64,000 nt of DNA from Polynucleobacter sp. 31A-FELB (GTDB lineage Bacteria; Pseudomonadota; Gammaproteobacteria; Burkholderiales; Burkholderiaceae). Below, piece by piece: positions 35,956-45,325 of this stretch (its first letter is position 1; each line of letters begins with the position of its first letter). A program made the translations under genes and the position numbers. The stretch is from the NCBI RefSeq assembly GCF_018882405.1, contig NZ_JACVOO010000004.1, positions 62,001 through 126,000 of the forward strand. The letters are read 5' to 3'. The notes under the pieces are model-generated. The model was not told the DNA's origin, searched no databases, and was given only the letters and a program-made list of their open reading frames with translations.

Positions 35956-37398
35956 ATGCGTTACCAATCCACTCGGGGCAATAGCCCACAGCAATCCTTT
36001 CTAGAAATCTTGCTCGGCGGATTGGCGCCAGATGGCGGCTTATATCTGCCTACTGAGTACCCTCAAGTTACTAAAGAGCAGTTAGATTCTTGGCGTGGAT
36101 TGTCTTATGCCGATCTCGCTTATGAGGTCTTGAGCCTCTATTGCGATGACATTCCTGAGGCGGATTTACGCGCTTTGTTGCGCAAGACCTATACAGAGCA
36201 GGTCTATTGCAATGGCCGCGCTGAAGACAGCGCTAAAGACATTACTCCATTGCATTGGCTTGGTGAAGAGCGGGGGACTCGTATCGGCTTATTGAGCCTG
36301 TCTAATGGACCAACATTGGCATTTAAAGATATGGCGATGCAGTTGCTCGGCAATCTCTTTGAATACGCGCTTAAGAAAAAAGGTCAGAAACTTAATATTT
36401 TGGGCGCGACTTCTGGTGATACCGGAAGTGCAGCTGAATACGCAATGCGCGGCAAAGAGGGTGTAAAGGTATTTATGCTTTCACCACGCGGAAAGATGAG
36501 TGCTTTCCAATCTGCACAGATGTATTCCTTGCAAGATCCTAATATTTTTAACTTGGCGGTTGCTGGTGTCTTTGATGACTGCCAAGATATTGTCAAAGCA
36601 GTCAGCAATGACCATGCCTTCAAAGCAAACAACCAAATCGGTACCGTGAACTCGATTAACTGGGGCCGTGTAGTTGCCCAAGTGGTTTACTACTTCCAGG
36701 GTTATTTGCTCGCGACAAAATCAAGCTCAGAAAAAGTTTCATTCACGGTGCCTTCTGGCAACTTTGGCAATATCTGCGCTGGCCACATTGCCCGCATGAT
36801 GGGTTTGCCAGTTGCGCATTTGATTGTCGCCACCAATGAGAACGATGTTCTTGATGAGTTCTTCCGCACAGGTGTTTACCGTGCGCGCAAGTCTGCTGAA
36901 ACTTTGCATACTTCTAGCCCGTCTATGGACATTTCGAAGGCGAGCAATTTTGAGCGCTTTGTATTTGATCTTATGGGTAAGGACGGCAAGGTAACTGCTG
37001 GCATGTTTAAGCAGGTAGACGAAGCCGGTGGCTTTGACATTTCTAAAGACGCTGTCTTTCAAGATATTGCGAAGTATGGATTCCAGTCTGGTCGCAGTAC
37101 TCATGAAAATCGCCTTGAGACAATTCGCAATATTGACTCTCAGTATGGCGTGATGATTGATACGCATACGGCCGATGGTGTAAAGGTTGCTCGTGAACAT
37201 TTACAAGCAGGTATTCCAATGATTGTTCTGGAAACCGCCTTGCCAATTAAGTTTGAAGAGACGATTGAGGTGGCATTGGGTCGCCCTGCAGAGTGCCCGG
37301 CAGCATTTAAAGATATCAAGTCAAAGCCCCAGCGCGTTGAAAATATCGATGCTGATGTCAATCAAGTGAAAAACTTCATTACTGCCCACGTCAATTAA
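35956..37398 (+). CDS. thrC: Threonine synthase
   Basis: PLP enzyme that converts O-phosphohomoserine to threonine; 480 residues. N-terminus MRYQSTRG and LLGGLAPDGGLYLP are typical; PLP lysine is in TLAFKDMAMQLLGN; phosphate/PLP loop is GATSGDTGSAAEYAM; later VPSGNFGNICAGHIA. hom-thrC with alaA forms the amino-acid part of the operon. thrB is not in this window. moeA follows by 16 bp. Confidence 0.96.
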   Translation: MRYQSTRGNSPQQSFLEILLGGLAPDGGLYLPTEYPQVTKEQLDSWRGLSYADLAYEVLSLYCDDIPEADLRALLRKTYTEQVYCNGRAEDSAKDITPLHWLGEERGTRIGLLSLSNGPTLAFKDMAMQLLGNLFEYALKKKGQKLNILGATSGDTGSAAEYAMRGKEGVKVFMLSPRGKMSAFQSAQMYSLQDPNIFNLAVAGVFDDCQDIVKAVSNDHAFKANNQIGTVNSINWGRVVAQVVYYFQGYLLATKSSSEKVSFTVPSGNFGNICAGHIARMMGLPVAHLIVATNENDVLDEFFRTGVYRARKSAETLHTSSPSMDISKASNFERFVFDLMGKDGKVTAGMFKQVDEAGGFDISKDAVFQDIAKYGFQSGRSTHENRLETIRNIDSQYGVMIDTHTADGVKVAREHLQAGIPMIVLETALPIKFEETIEVALGRPAECPAAFKDIKSKPQRVENIDADVNQVKNFITAHVN

Positions 37399-37414
37399 CT
37401 CAGAAAAAAGTGCT

Positions 37415-38656
37415 ATGACCAAGCCTCCGATGTTGACTGCTCAGCAGGCTTTAGATCACCTGCTGTCAAATGCAAAAGCCGTAAGTGAGAGTGAGACGGT
37501 CGCCATGCAAGCCGCGCTTGGCCGTGTACTTGCAGAAAACGTTAATAGCTTGGTAGATGTGCCCCCACTCGATAACACCTCAATGGATGGTTATGCGGTG
37601 CGCACTTTGGATACCCAAGCTCCTGGAAGCACCCTTAAGATTGCCCAGCGAATTCCGGCGGGCTCGATGGGTGCACAGCTAGAGCTAGGCACTGCCGCCA
37701 GAATCTTTACTGGGGCTCCAGTTCCTCCGGGTGCTGATGCCGTTGTCATGCAAGAAGATTGCGCCATTCCAGAGGGTTCAACTGATCAAGTGCAGGTCAA
37801 TATTGCGCCAACAGCAGGTCAATGGATCCGTCGAAGAGGTGAAGATTTGACTGCAGGTAAAACAGCTCTGACTGCGGGTACTTATCTGAGGCCACAAGAA
37901 TTAGGTGTTGCAGCGTCAGCTGGTCTTACGCATTTAAATGTAAAACGTAAGGTCAGGGTTGCGGCATTTTTCACCGGTGACGAACTTTCTCTGCCAGGTG
38001 AGCCACTCAAGCCGGGTGGTATTTATAACTCCAATCGCGATACTTTGTTGGCGTGCATTAAATCCTTGGGATGTGATGCTACAGACTTTGGAATAGTTCC
38101 CGACAGTCTTGAAGCCACAAAAGAAACGCTTCGCAAGGCCAGCAAAGATCATGATTTGATTATCACTTCTGGTGGCGTATCTGTTGGCGAAGAGGATCAC
38201 ATCAAGCCCGCAGTGACTTCTGAGGGTAGGTTGGATCTCTGGCAGATTGCCATTAAGCCTGGTAAGCCTTTGGCTTTTGGTGCTGTCCGCAAGTCAGGCG
38301 AGAACAAGGATGGGGAAACTTGGTTTATTGGACTTCCTGGAAATCCAGTTTCTAGTTTTGTGACATTCCTCCTATTTGTACGTCCATTTATTCTGAAGCT
38401 ACAAGGGCGAGATGCAGGAATGCCTCAGTCTTACCCAATGCGAGCTGACTTTGATTGGCTCAAAGGTGATCGTCGCAATGAATTCCTGCGCGTCAGGATC
38501 AATGCGCAGGGTGGGTTAGATCTATTCCCCAACCAAAGCTCTGGCGTACTTACAAGCGCTTCATGGGGTGATGGCTTGCTGGATTGCCCGCCAGGACATA
38601 CCTTTAAAGCGGGAGAGCTAGTAAAGTACATCCCGTTTAATTCGCTCCTCGCCTAA
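37415..38656 (+). CDS. moeA: Molybdopterin molybdenumtransferase MoeA
   Basis: Inserts molybdate into adenylated molybdopterin. 413 residues with the four-domain MoeA layout: N-terminal linker, LDNTSMDGYAVR, IFTGAPVPPGADAVVMQED, the MogA-like domain TSGGVSVGEEDHIKPA, then FIGLPGNPVSSFVTF and a C-terminal beta domain. Starts 16 bp after thrC and lies ahead of moaD-moaE, so the three cofactor genes may share the thrC transcript. Confidence 0.95.
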   Translation: MTKPPMLTAQQALDHLLSNAKAVSESETVAMQAALGRVLAENVNSLVDVPPLDNTSMDGYAVRTLDTQAPGSTLKIAQRIPAGSMGAQLELGTAARIFTGAPVPPGADAVVMQEDCAIPEGSTDQVQVNIAPTAGQWIRRRGEDLTAGKTALTAGTYLRPQELGVAASAGLTHLNVKRKVRVAAFFTGDELSLPGEPLKPGGIYNSNRDTLLACIKSLGCDATDFGIVPDSLEATKETLRKASKDHDLIITSGGVSVGEEDHIKPAVTSEGRLDLWQIAIKPGKPLAFGAVRKSGENKDGETWFIGLPGNPVSSFVTFLLFVRPFILKLQGRDAGMPQSYPMRADFDWLKGDRRNEFLRVRINAQGGLDLFPNQSSGVLTSASWGDGLLDCPPGHTFKAGELVKYIPFNSLLA

Positions 38657-38674
38657 ACGTATTACGATTCCCTT

Positions 38675-38932
38675 ATGAAACTCGAATTACGATTCTTCGC
38701 CTCATTAAGAGAGGGTCTTGGACTTTCTGGTGAGAGCATCACTACGCCGCCGGAAGTGAAAACCATTGCTGACTTAAGAGACTATCTTGCTCAGCGGGGA
38801 AATCCTTGGGTCGAAGTATTGGCTAGTGCTAAGGTGATTCGTTGCGCTTTAAATCAAGAGATGGTGGCTGATTCCACTCTGCTAGTAGATGGTGCTGAAG
38901 TCGCATTCTTCCCTCCGGTTACGGGTGGCTAA
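38675..38932 (+). CDS. moaD: Molybdopterin synthase small subunit
   Basis: 85-residue ubiquitin-fold sulfur carrier. The C-terminus FFPPVTGG ends in the Gly-Gly that is adenylated and thiocarboxylated. KLELRFFASLREGLGL opens the fold. The stop is one base before the moaE start, so the two subunits are coupled. Confidence 0.95.
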   Translation: MKLELRFFASLREGLGLSGESITTPPEVKTIADLRDYLAQRGNPWVEVLASAKVIRCALNQEMVADSTLLVDGAEVAFFPPVTGG

Positions 38933-38933
38933 G

Positions 38934-39392
38934 ATGCAAAACGATTTCATCCGCATTCAAGAGCAAGACTTTGATCTTACGACTGAAGTGAAAACGCTTC
39001 GCAAAAATGATCCTCGCGTTGGTGCAGTAGTGACTTTTGTGGGCACTGTCAGAGATATAAATGACGGCAGTCAAGTCAAGGGCATGACGCTGGAACACTA
39101 TCCCGGGATGACAGAAAAATCCCTAGAGGAAATCGTCAAGCAGGCTAGAGGCCGCTGGGATCTTTATAAAACATTAGTCATTCATCGAGTGGGACCACTT
39201 CTGCCTGAAGATCAAATTGTTTTGGTGGCTGTTACTAGCGCCCACCGAGGTGAAGCATTTGCAGCTTGTGAGTTCATCATGGACTACTTAAAAACAGCGG
39301 CACCATTTTGGAAAAAAGAAGAAACCCCAGAAGGTAGTAAGTGGGTGGATGCACGCGTGACTGACGATGCTGCAATGGCGCGTTGGAAGTAA
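38934..39392 (+). CDS. moaE: Molybdopterin synthase large subunit
   Basis: Converts cPMP to molybdopterin with MoaD as sulfur donor; 152 residues from ATG 38934. Motifs: GAVVTFVGTVRDINDG, LEHYPGMTEKSLEEI, VIHRVGPLLPEDQIV, TSAHRGEAFAACEFIMDYLK and the Lys-rich PFWKKEETPEGSKWV. A longer upstream frame overlaps moaD and is not needed. Convergent with the AlkB-like gene. Confidence 0.95.
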   Translation: MQNDFIRIQEQDFDLTTEVKTLRKNDPRVGAVVTFVGTVRDINDGSQVKGMTLEHYPGMTEKSLEEIVKQARGRWDLYKTLVIHRVGPLLPEDQIVLVAVTSAHRGEAFAACEFIMDYLKTAAPFWKKEETPEGSKWVDARVTDDAAMARWK

Positions 39393-39450
39393 TTTAGCGC
39401 CCATCTCTTTTAGCCTCAAAACTAACTCAAGACACAATAACCAGGCTCTT

Positions 39451-40074
39451 TTATATTCGGGGAAGTATTTTCCGAAAGGTGAGATTAATTCGTGGGCTTG
39501 TAATTGTTGTTGTCTTGAGAAGGCTGTGATGCCAATACTCTTGAGTGGGCGGATGCATGATTAGCAGGCTGCCATGCTCCAGAAATACTGGGTAGCTTGT
39601 TTTATCTTGCTTATGGCGAAATGCAAACTTACGTCGAGCACCTAAGCTTACTGATGCGATAGGACTTGTGCCATCCAACTCCTTTTCATCATCACTGTGC
39701 CAGCCCATGCCTTCAGCGCCGCTGTGATACAGATTGAGCAAGCAGGAGTTGTAGGTGTGGCCAGTGAATTTTTCAAGCTTATGCTTCATTTGCAATAACT
39801 CATTAGTCCAGACCTGAGGTGTTTTTTGAACTCCAGAGTAGGTGTATGCGCATTCTGGATCACCCACCCAGACAACTTTTCTTGCGGTCTTTATTAACTT
39901 ACCAAACATCTTGATCTCATCCACCTCCCAGGGAAGAGAGTTCAGTAAGCTTTTGTAAAGATGATTGGATTCATCTGCATCATAAAAATGATTGAAATAT
40001 TCAACATGACCATCCCTTGTCACTATGGCTAAGGGTTCTGTGGCGTCGTGGCAGTCAAATAACTCGTTTTGCAT
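39451..40074 (-). CDS. AlkB-like Fe(II)/2-oxoglutarate dioxygenase
   Basis: 207 residues. Iron ligands are His126 and Asp128 (GMGWHSDDEKEL) and His183 (EYWHHSLLK); Arg195 in SPRINLTFR binds 2-oxoglutarate. This is the ABH2/ABH3-like AlkB group, which demethylates alkylated bases in DNA or RNA. It is a single gene convergent with moaE, with no ada or alkA nearby. The substrate cannot be told from sequence alone. Confidence 0.92.
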   Translation of the reverse strand: MQNELFDCHDATEPLAIVTRDGHVEYFNHFYDADESNHLYKSLLNSLPWEVDEIKMFGKLIKTARKVVWVGDPECAYTYSGVQKTPQVWTNELLQMKHKLEKFTGHTYNSCLLNLYHSGAEGMGWHSDDEKELDGTSPIASVSLGARRKFAFRHKQDKTSYPVFLEHGSLLIMHPPTQEYWHHSLLKTTTITSPRINLTFRKILPRI

Positions 40075-40166
40075 GTCTGTGAATCAATTTGAGGGTGAGT
40101 GCGCTATTTCAATAAAAACTCTAGAATAGGCTTCATTATGAATTGTTCAGGACGAATAGGTTAATC

Positions 40167-40343
40167 ATGAAAGCCCCGGATAAACGTTGCTGCGGCTCAG
40201 GTGTTTGCATCATCAACGAGGCGGGGGAGTGTTGGTGCGGCCAGGTATGGGATGGCGAGAAAATGAGTGCGCCACCCCTGATCTCTAAAGCGGATAATTC
40301 TTCGAGCTCAACCCCCAAGTCTGATAAGAATTGTCCAGAATGA
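40167..40343 (+). CDS. 58-residue cysteine-rich small protein
   Basis: Small ORF from ATG 40167 with a TAGG ribosome site. The N-terminal half is dense in Cys: DKRCCGSGVCIINEAGECWC then GQVWDGEKM; the C-terminal half is Ser/Pro-rich and probably flexible. The CCGSG...VWD pattern recalls the oxidoreductase-like CCGSGCxxCVWD domain but spacing differs. Six Cys suggest metal or redox binding. The stop overlaps the next ATG by 4 bp (40340-40343), which argues that the ORF is translated. Function unknown. Confidence 0.65.
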   Translation: MKAPDKRCCGSGVCIINEAGECWCGQVWDGEKMSAPPLISKADNSSSSTPKSDKNCPE

Positions 40344-40768
40344 AAGCCTGGAAGATGAGACGAAATTGCGCGCTGACCCCAGGTCAGCTGCTCAAGTTCT
40401 ATATCGCTCTGGTTTGTCTTTCTTTAACCGTGGCCACTGGTTTTCTAATAGCTGGCGTAAAAATTATTCTCATCTTTACGGCGGTTGAGTTGACTGCTGT
40501 CACCGCTGGTTTTTTGATTTACTGTCGACATGCCTTGGATTTTGAGGAGATTCAAATTAGTGGGACCCGCTTAATTGTGAGGAAATTTATAGCCTATAAA
40601 GAGACTGTGCTTGAATTTAATACTCGCTGGGTTAGGATCTCCTTGCCACAAGAAACTGAAAAAGTTTTTTTGATTGAGGAGGCCGGTCAAAGTGTGCAGA
40701 TTGGCCAGTTTTTAAGGCCAGAGCAATTTAAAAGGCTTGTCTCTGAGCTTAAGTCATGTTTGGGCTGA
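40340..40768 (+). CDS. DUF2244 membrane protein
   Basis: 142 residues with two membrane helices (about 17-37 and 42-62) and a soluble C-terminal domain, e.g. FEEIQISGTRLIVRKFI. This layout matches DUF2244, often encoded near cytochrome oxidase or repair genes. ATG 40340 overlaps the stop of the Cys-rich small gene by 4 bp. A start 9 bp upstream is possible. Function unknown; an envelope or respiratory link is only a guess. Confidence 0.75.
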   Translation: MKAWKMRRNCALTPGQLLKFYIALVCLSLTVATGFLIAGVKIILIFTAVELTAVTAGFLIYCRHALDFEEIQISGTRLIVRKFIAYKETVLEFNTRWVRISLPQETEKVFLIEEAGQSVQIGQFLRPEQFKRLVSELKSCLG

Positions 40769-40817
40769 TCATCGTGGTTACGCTGCTAGAGAATCCTGCG
40801 TAAATCGAACCTATCTT

Positions 40818-41111
40818 TTAGGTTTTAAAAAAGCCCAACTTTTCCGATCTGGGCAACTTCTTTAACTTGGCCTCCGCCTTAGACGCCTCAGATCGATCTG
40901 GGTGCTCTTGGGTGGCCAAAAGGATTACAGGTCTGCGAGCCCTCGTATACCGAGCACCATCCCCTGAATTATGGGCTTCTAAGCGATGTTCTAGGCGGTT
41001 CGTAATGCCGGCGTAATAGCTGCCATCGGCGCATTCCAGGAGATAAACAAGCCAGGTCAAAATAGGGATAAATTCGCTTAAAAAGAGGTCTAACAGACTT
41101 GAAATTATCAA
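40818..41111 (-). CDS. GIY-YIG domain protein (YhbQ/UPF0213-like)
   Basis: 97 residues from TTG 41111 (AGGGG at good spacing) or 80 from a second TTG at 41060, which fits the family N-terminus better (TWLVYLLECADGSYYAGITN). Motif residues Tyr-Val-Tyr and GIT, RLEHRLEAHNSGDGARYTRA and the later basic EAKLKKLPRSEK are typical of small GIY-YIG nucleases. The longer start overlaps the clpB heat-shock promoter. Function in the family is poorly known. Confidence 0.78.
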   Translation of the reverse strand: MIISSLLDLFLSEFIPILTWLVYLLECADGSYYAGITNRLEHRLEAHNSGDGARYTRARRPVILLATQEHPDRSEASKAEAKLKKLPRSEKLGFFKT

Positions 41112-41124
41112 GAATGCCCCTATA
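41098..41124 (+). promoter_or_regulatory. Sigma-32 heat-shock promoter of clpB
   Basis: CTTGAAA (41098-41104), a 12-bp spacer and CCCCTATA (41117-41124) match the sigma-32 consensus CTTGAAA / CCCCATNT. Predicted transcription start near 41130 gives a leader of about 45 nt. The promoter overlaps the start of the divergent GIY-YIG gene. Confidence 0.82.
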
Positions 41125-41174
41125 TTCTATAGATAGATATGTAAAAAATAGCTGCAGTAGATAGGACTTAAAAA

Positions 41175-43769
41175 ATGAGAATAGATAAATTAACTACTAA
41201 ATTTCAAGAAGCGCTTAGCGAGGCGCAAAGCCTTGCTTTGGCAAAAGACAATCAATACATCGAGCCGGCTCATTTGCTTTTGGCGATGTTGCGTGATTCT
41301 GATGGTGGCGCCAAGAGTTTGTTAACTCGTGCTGGCGTTAACGTACCCGGTCTTGAGAAGGCAACTGAGAAGCTAATTAGCAACCTCCCAGAAGTGCAGG
41401 GCACTAGTGGTGAGGTTCAGGTTGGCCGTGATTTAAGCAACTGGCTCAACTTATGCGAAAAAGAAGCTAACAAGCGTAATGATCAATTTATCGCTGGCGA
41501 GTTGTTTTTGCTGGTGGTAGCGGATGATAAGGGCGAGCTCGGCAAGATTGCTCGTGAGAATGGTTTAAATCGTAAATCGTTAGAGGCGGCTATTGATTTA
41601 GTGCGCGGAGGAGAGTCAGTGAATAGTGCAGATGCTGAAGGTCAACGTGAAGCCTTAAAGAAGTACACCGTCGATTTAACTGAGCGTGCTCGCATGGGCA
41701 AGCTCGATCCCGTCATTGGTCGCGATGATGAAATTCGTCGCACTATTCAGATCTTGCAACGTCGCGGTAAAAACAACCCAGTACTCATTGGTGAGCCAGG
41801 TGTTGGTAAGACTGCCATTGTCGAGGGTTTAGCCCAGCGCATTATTAATGGCGAAGTTCCTGAAACCCTCAAAAACAAGCGTGTCCTCGTATTGGATATG
41901 GCTTTGTTATTGGCTGGTGCCAAGTACCGCGGTGAATTCGAGGAACGCCTTAAGGCTGTTCTGAGCGATGTCGCTAAAGACGAAGGTCAGACTATTATCT
42001 TTATTGATGAGATTCATACGATGGTTGGCGCTGGTAAAGGTGATGGCGCAATGGATGCCGGCAATATGCTCAAGCCTGCCTTAGCACGAGGTGAATTGCA
42101 TTGCATCGGCGCAACCACTTTGGATGAGTACCGCAAGTACATTGAAAAAGATCCGGCGCTTGAGCGTCGCTTCCAAAAAGTCATGGTGGAAGAGCCGAGC
42201 GTAGAAGCAACTATTGCTATCTTGCGTGGTTTGCAAGAGCGCTATGAGCTTCACCATGGTATTGAGATTACTGATCCTGCCATCGTGGCAGCAGCAGAGT
42301 TATCGCATCGCTACATTACAGATCGTTTCTTGCCAGATAAGGCGATTGATTTAATTGATGAGGCCGGTTCACGCATTCGGATGGAGATCGATTCTAAGCC
42401 TGAAGTGATGGATAAGCTAGAGCGTCGCCTCATTCAGCTCAAGATTGAGCGTGAAGCTGTTAAGAAAGAAAAGGATGAGGCATCACAAAAACGTCTTGGA
42501 CTCATTGAAGATGAGATCAAGCGCCTTGGCGCCGAGTACGCCGACCTTGAAGAAATCTGGAAAGCAGAAAAAGGTGCCGTATTAGGTGTTGCTCATCTCA
42601 AAGAAGAGATTGAAAAAGTCCGTGCTGATATTGCTAAGCTACAGCGCGACGGTAAGTTGGAGCAAGTTGCTGAATTGCAATACGGCAAACTGCCTGAGCT
42701 TGAAGCTAAGCTCAAGTCTGCCGCCGCTGCTGAAGCAAAAGGCGATAAAGATGGCGTAGTCAAGAACAAACTCTTGCGCACCCAAGTAGGCGCAGAGGAG
42801 ATTGCTGAAGTGGTATCACGTGCAACTGGTATTCCGGTATCGAAGATGATGCAGGGTGAGCGCGATAAGCTGCTGAAAATGGAAGAGCTCCTGCATAAGC
42901 GCGTAGTTGGTCAGGAGGAGGCTATTCGTGCGGTATCGGATGCGATTCGTCGTTCCCGTGCTGGTCTTGCTGAGGAGAATCGTCCTTATGGCTCATTCTT
43001 ATTCTTAGGACCTACAGGTGTAGGTAAGACTGAGCTATGCAAAGCCTTGGCCGGTTTCTTATTCGACAGCGAAGACCATCTAATCCGTATCGACATGAGT
43101 GAGTTCATGGAGAAGCATAGCGTAGCTCGTTTAATTGGTGCGCCTCCAGGATATGTCGGCTACGAAGAGGGTGGCTACTTAACTGAACAGGTACGTCGCC
43201 ATCCATACAGTGTCATCTTGTTTGATGAAATTGAAAAAGCACATCCGGACGTATTCAACGTACTTTTGCAAGTATTGGATGATGGCCGCTTAACTGATGG
43301 TCAAGGTCGTACCGTGGATTTCAAGAATACAGTCATTGTGATGACCAGTAATATTGGTTCGCATCTCATCCAGTCAATGACTGATAAGAAGCAATCCGAA
43401 ATCAAAGATGCGGTATTCGAAGAGTTGAAGAATCATTTCCGTCCAGAGTTCCTCAATCGTATTGATGAGATCGTGGTATTCCATGGCTTGGATAAAGGCA
43501 ACATCGCTAATATCGCCAAGATCTTGCTCAAGAACTTGTCAGATCGTTTGGCAAAGGTGGATATGCAGATGGAAGTTAGTGATGCTGCCCTTAGCAAGAT
43601 CGCGGAAGTTGGTTTTGATCCGGTATTTGGAGCGAGACCACTGAAGCGTGCGATTCAGCAATATATCGAGAACCCAGTTTCTAAGATGATCTTAGAGGGT
43701 AAGTTTGGCCCTAAGGATACCGTTCCTGTAGGTGTTGATAAGAACGGTGACTTTAGCTTTAGCAAGTAA
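41175..43769 (+). CDS. clpB: Disaggregase chaperone ClpB
   Basis: Hsp100 hexamer that pulls proteins out of aggregates together with DnaK; 864 residues. N-domain repeats (1-145), first ATPase with GEPGVGKT near 206, the coiled-coil M-domain (about 400-525) rich in Glu/Lys/Leu, second ATPase with GPTGVGKT near 605, and C-terminal [17 protein letters not shown]. The M-domain separates ClpB from ClpA/C. AGGA precedes the ATG. Driven by the sigma-32 promoter at 41098. Confidence 0.97.
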   Translation: MRIDKLTTKFQEALSEAQSLALAKDNQYIEPAHLLLAMLRDSDGGAKSLLTRAGVNVPGLEKATEKLISNLPEVQGTSGEVQVGRDLSNWLNLCEKEANKRNDQFIAGELFLLVVADDKGELGKIARENGLNRKSLEAAIDLVRGGESVNSADAEGQREALKKYTVDLTERARMGKLDPVIGRDDEIRRTIQILQRRGKNNPVLIGEPGVGKTAIVEGLAQRIINGEVPETLKNKRVLVLDMALLLAGAKYRGEFEERLKAVLSDVAKDEGQTIIFIDEIHTMVGAGKGDGAMDAGNMLKPALARGELHCIGATTLDEYRKYIEKDPALERRFQKVMVEEPSVEATIAILRGLQERYELHHGIEITDPAIVAAAELSHRYITDRFLPDKAIDLIDEAGSRIRMEIDSKPEVMDKLERRLIQLKIEREAVKKEKDEASQKRLGLIEDEIKRLGAEYADLEEIWKAEKGAVLGVAHLKEEIEKVRADIAKLQRDGKLEQVAELQYGKLPELEAKLKSAAAAEAKGDKDGVVKNKLLRTQVGAEEIAEVVSRATGIPVSKMMQGERDKLLKMEELLHKRVVGQEEAIRAVSDAIRRSRAGLAEENRPYGSFLFLGPTGVGKTELCKALAGFLFDSEDHLIRIDMSEFMEKHSVARLIGAPPGYVGYEEGGYLTEQVRRHPYSVILFDEIEKAHPDVFNVLLQVLDDGRLTDGQGRTVDFKNTVIVMTSNIGSHLIQSMTDKKQSEIKDAVFEELKNHFRPEFLNRIDEIVVFHGLDKGNIANIAKILLKNLSDRLAKVDMQMEVSDAALSKIAEVGFDPVFGARPLKRAIQQYIENPVSKMILEGKFGPKDTVPVGVDKNGDFSFSK

Positions 43770-43784
43770 GACAAAGCAATATCA

Positions 43785-43800
43785 GCAGGAATGTTCCTGC
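43785..43800. repeat. Palindrome between clpB and the MFS gene
   Basis: GCAGGAA (43785-43791) and TTCCTGC (43794-43800) form a near-perfect 16-bp palindrome 18 bp before the MFS start. There is no T-run, so it is more like an operator or mRNA stem than a terminator. Confidence 0.4.
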
Positions 43801-43817
43801 GCCAGTAAACTCGGTAC

Positions 43818-45056
43818 ATGACTGACGCTCTGAAAATGAGGCGCGCCAGTGATGTCCGGGTTGTTGGTCTCATTAGCCTGGCTCACGGCAGCTCCCATTT
43901 TTTTCATTTAATCCTGCCGCCCATGTTCCCATGGTTGAAGGCGGAGTTTGGCTTTAATTATGCTGAGCTAGGTCTGCTCATGACCATTTTCTTTGTGGTC
44001 TCCTGCATTGTTCAAGCTGCTTCTGGTTTTTTGGTGGATCGTATCGGGGCTCGCCCCGTGCTGTTTGCTGGTGTAGGTTTACTTGCATTGGCAGCGCTCA
44101 CTTATTCACAAAGTAATGGCTATGCCATGTTAGTTTTGGGTGCAGTAATCGCGGGATGCGGCAATGGTGTTTTCCATCCGGTTGATTACACACTGATCAA
44201 TCATAAAATTTCACCACCGAATTTGCCTTACGCTTATTCCATTCATGGGGTAACGGGCTATATCGGTTGGGCGGCAGCGCCAGCCTTTATGGTGGCTGTG
44301 GCTACTATCGCTGATTGGCGCATTGCCTTTTTATCTGCTGCAGTGCTTGAAGCATTGATCTTATTAACTCTCTGGATTGGTAGGGCGCGCTTAATTGATG
44401 ATGTTCATGCAAGGCGCGAGGAGTCACAGGCTAGTCATGCTCAAAGCAATCCTGGTGGTGCACCAATGAGTACCTTTGGGTTTTTGAAGTTACCGGTTGT
44501 ATGGCTTTGCTGGATTTTCTTTTTCTTTAGCATGGCGGCAACTACAGGCTTGCAGTCATTTGCACCAACCGCGCTTTTTAAGATCTATGACATTGCCGTG
44601 AGTTCCGGCAATTACTACTTAACACTCATGTCTATGGGCGGTGCTGGAGGGATGCTTCTGGGTGGTTATCTTGCCACCAAGCTAAAAGTACCCGAGCGCA
44701 TTATTACGATCTGCTTTACCGTCAATATCGTGATGGGTCTTTTATTGGCTACCGGTTTAGTGCCTGTCGAATTGATTGTGATTGCCTTCATTGTGATTGG
44801 ACTTGGCCTGGGCATTGCTGCTCCATCACGTGATTTGATGATTCGCTCTGCGACACCGTCAGGGTCATCGGGAAGGGTGTACGGCATTGTGTACTCTGGC
44901 ATCGATCTAGGTGCCGCCCTAAGCCCCTTAATCTTCGGAATCTTCTTGGATGTGGGTTTGCCCAAGCTCTTGTTCATTGGCGTGGCACTCCTGCAACTCA
45001 TGATTATCTTGACTGGATTCAAGGTTGCTACCATCAGCGCCCCGAAAACTGTCTAA
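43818..45056 (+). CDS. Major facilitator superfamily transporter
   Basis: 412 residues with about 12 membrane helices in two halves. The signature loop between helices 2 and 3 is GFLVDRIGARPVLFAG; the sixth-to-seventh loop is hydrophilic (RARLIDDVHARREESQ). The opening SLAHGSSHFFHLILPPMFPWL, with a His pair in the first helix, recalls the Fsr-like MFS group. Substrate unknown. It follows clpB by 48 bp and may be partly co-transcribed. Confidence 0.88.
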   Translation: MTDALKMRRASDVRVVGLISLAHGSSHFFHLILPPMFPWLKAEFGFNYAELGLLMTIFFVVSCIVQAASGFLVDRIGARPVLFAGVGLLALAALTYSQSNGYAMLVLGAVIAGCGNGVFHPVDYTLINHKISPPNLPYAYSIHGVTGYIGWAAAPAFMVAVATIADWRIAFLSAAVLEALILLTLWIGRARLIDDVHARREESQASHAQSNPGGAPMSTFGFLKLPVVWLCWIFFFFSMAATTGLQSFAPTALFKIYDIAVSSGNYYLTLMSMGGAGGMLLGGYLATKLKVPERIITICFTVNIVMGLLLATGLVPVELIVIAFIVIGLGLGIAAPSRDLMIRSATPSGSSGRVYGIVYSGIDLGAALSPLIFGIFLDVGLPKLLFIGVALLQLMIILTGFKVATISAPKTV

Positions 45057-45066
45057 CTAGCCGCTT

Positions 45067-45087
45067 TCTTTTCATAATGTGAAAAGA
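45067..45087. repeat. Hairpin after the MFS gene
   Basis: TCTTTTCA (45067-45074) and TGAAAAGA (45080-45087) flank a 5-nt loop, 10 bp after the MFS stop. The stem is A/T rich and is not followed by a long T-run; it may be a weak terminator. The rest of the gap to 45325 (269 bp) holds TTGCAA at 45117-45122 and 45161-45166, and TATATAAG near 45260, a possible -10 for aceA. Confidence 0.4.
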
Positions 45088-45325
45088 CATTCCCATACGT
45101 AAAATGCAGTGCAACATTGCAAGCTGGAGATTCTTCCGTCCTTTGGATTATCATTTCATATTGCAAAATATACTTCTTAAGCCTTTGAATTAATTGATCT
45201 AATTATTTTCAAGAAATACTGAAATAGTGCTTGCATGCTTTTCCTGGATCCTTAAACTCTTATATAAGACATAAGACTTGAATGTCCAAATATTTGAAGT
45301 ACTTGTTTAACTTAGGGAGAAAAAC

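Noticed and set aside
36739..37200. 153-aa minus-strand ORF inside thrC
   Set aside because: It lies wholly in the well-supported threonine synthase gene and shows no family motif.
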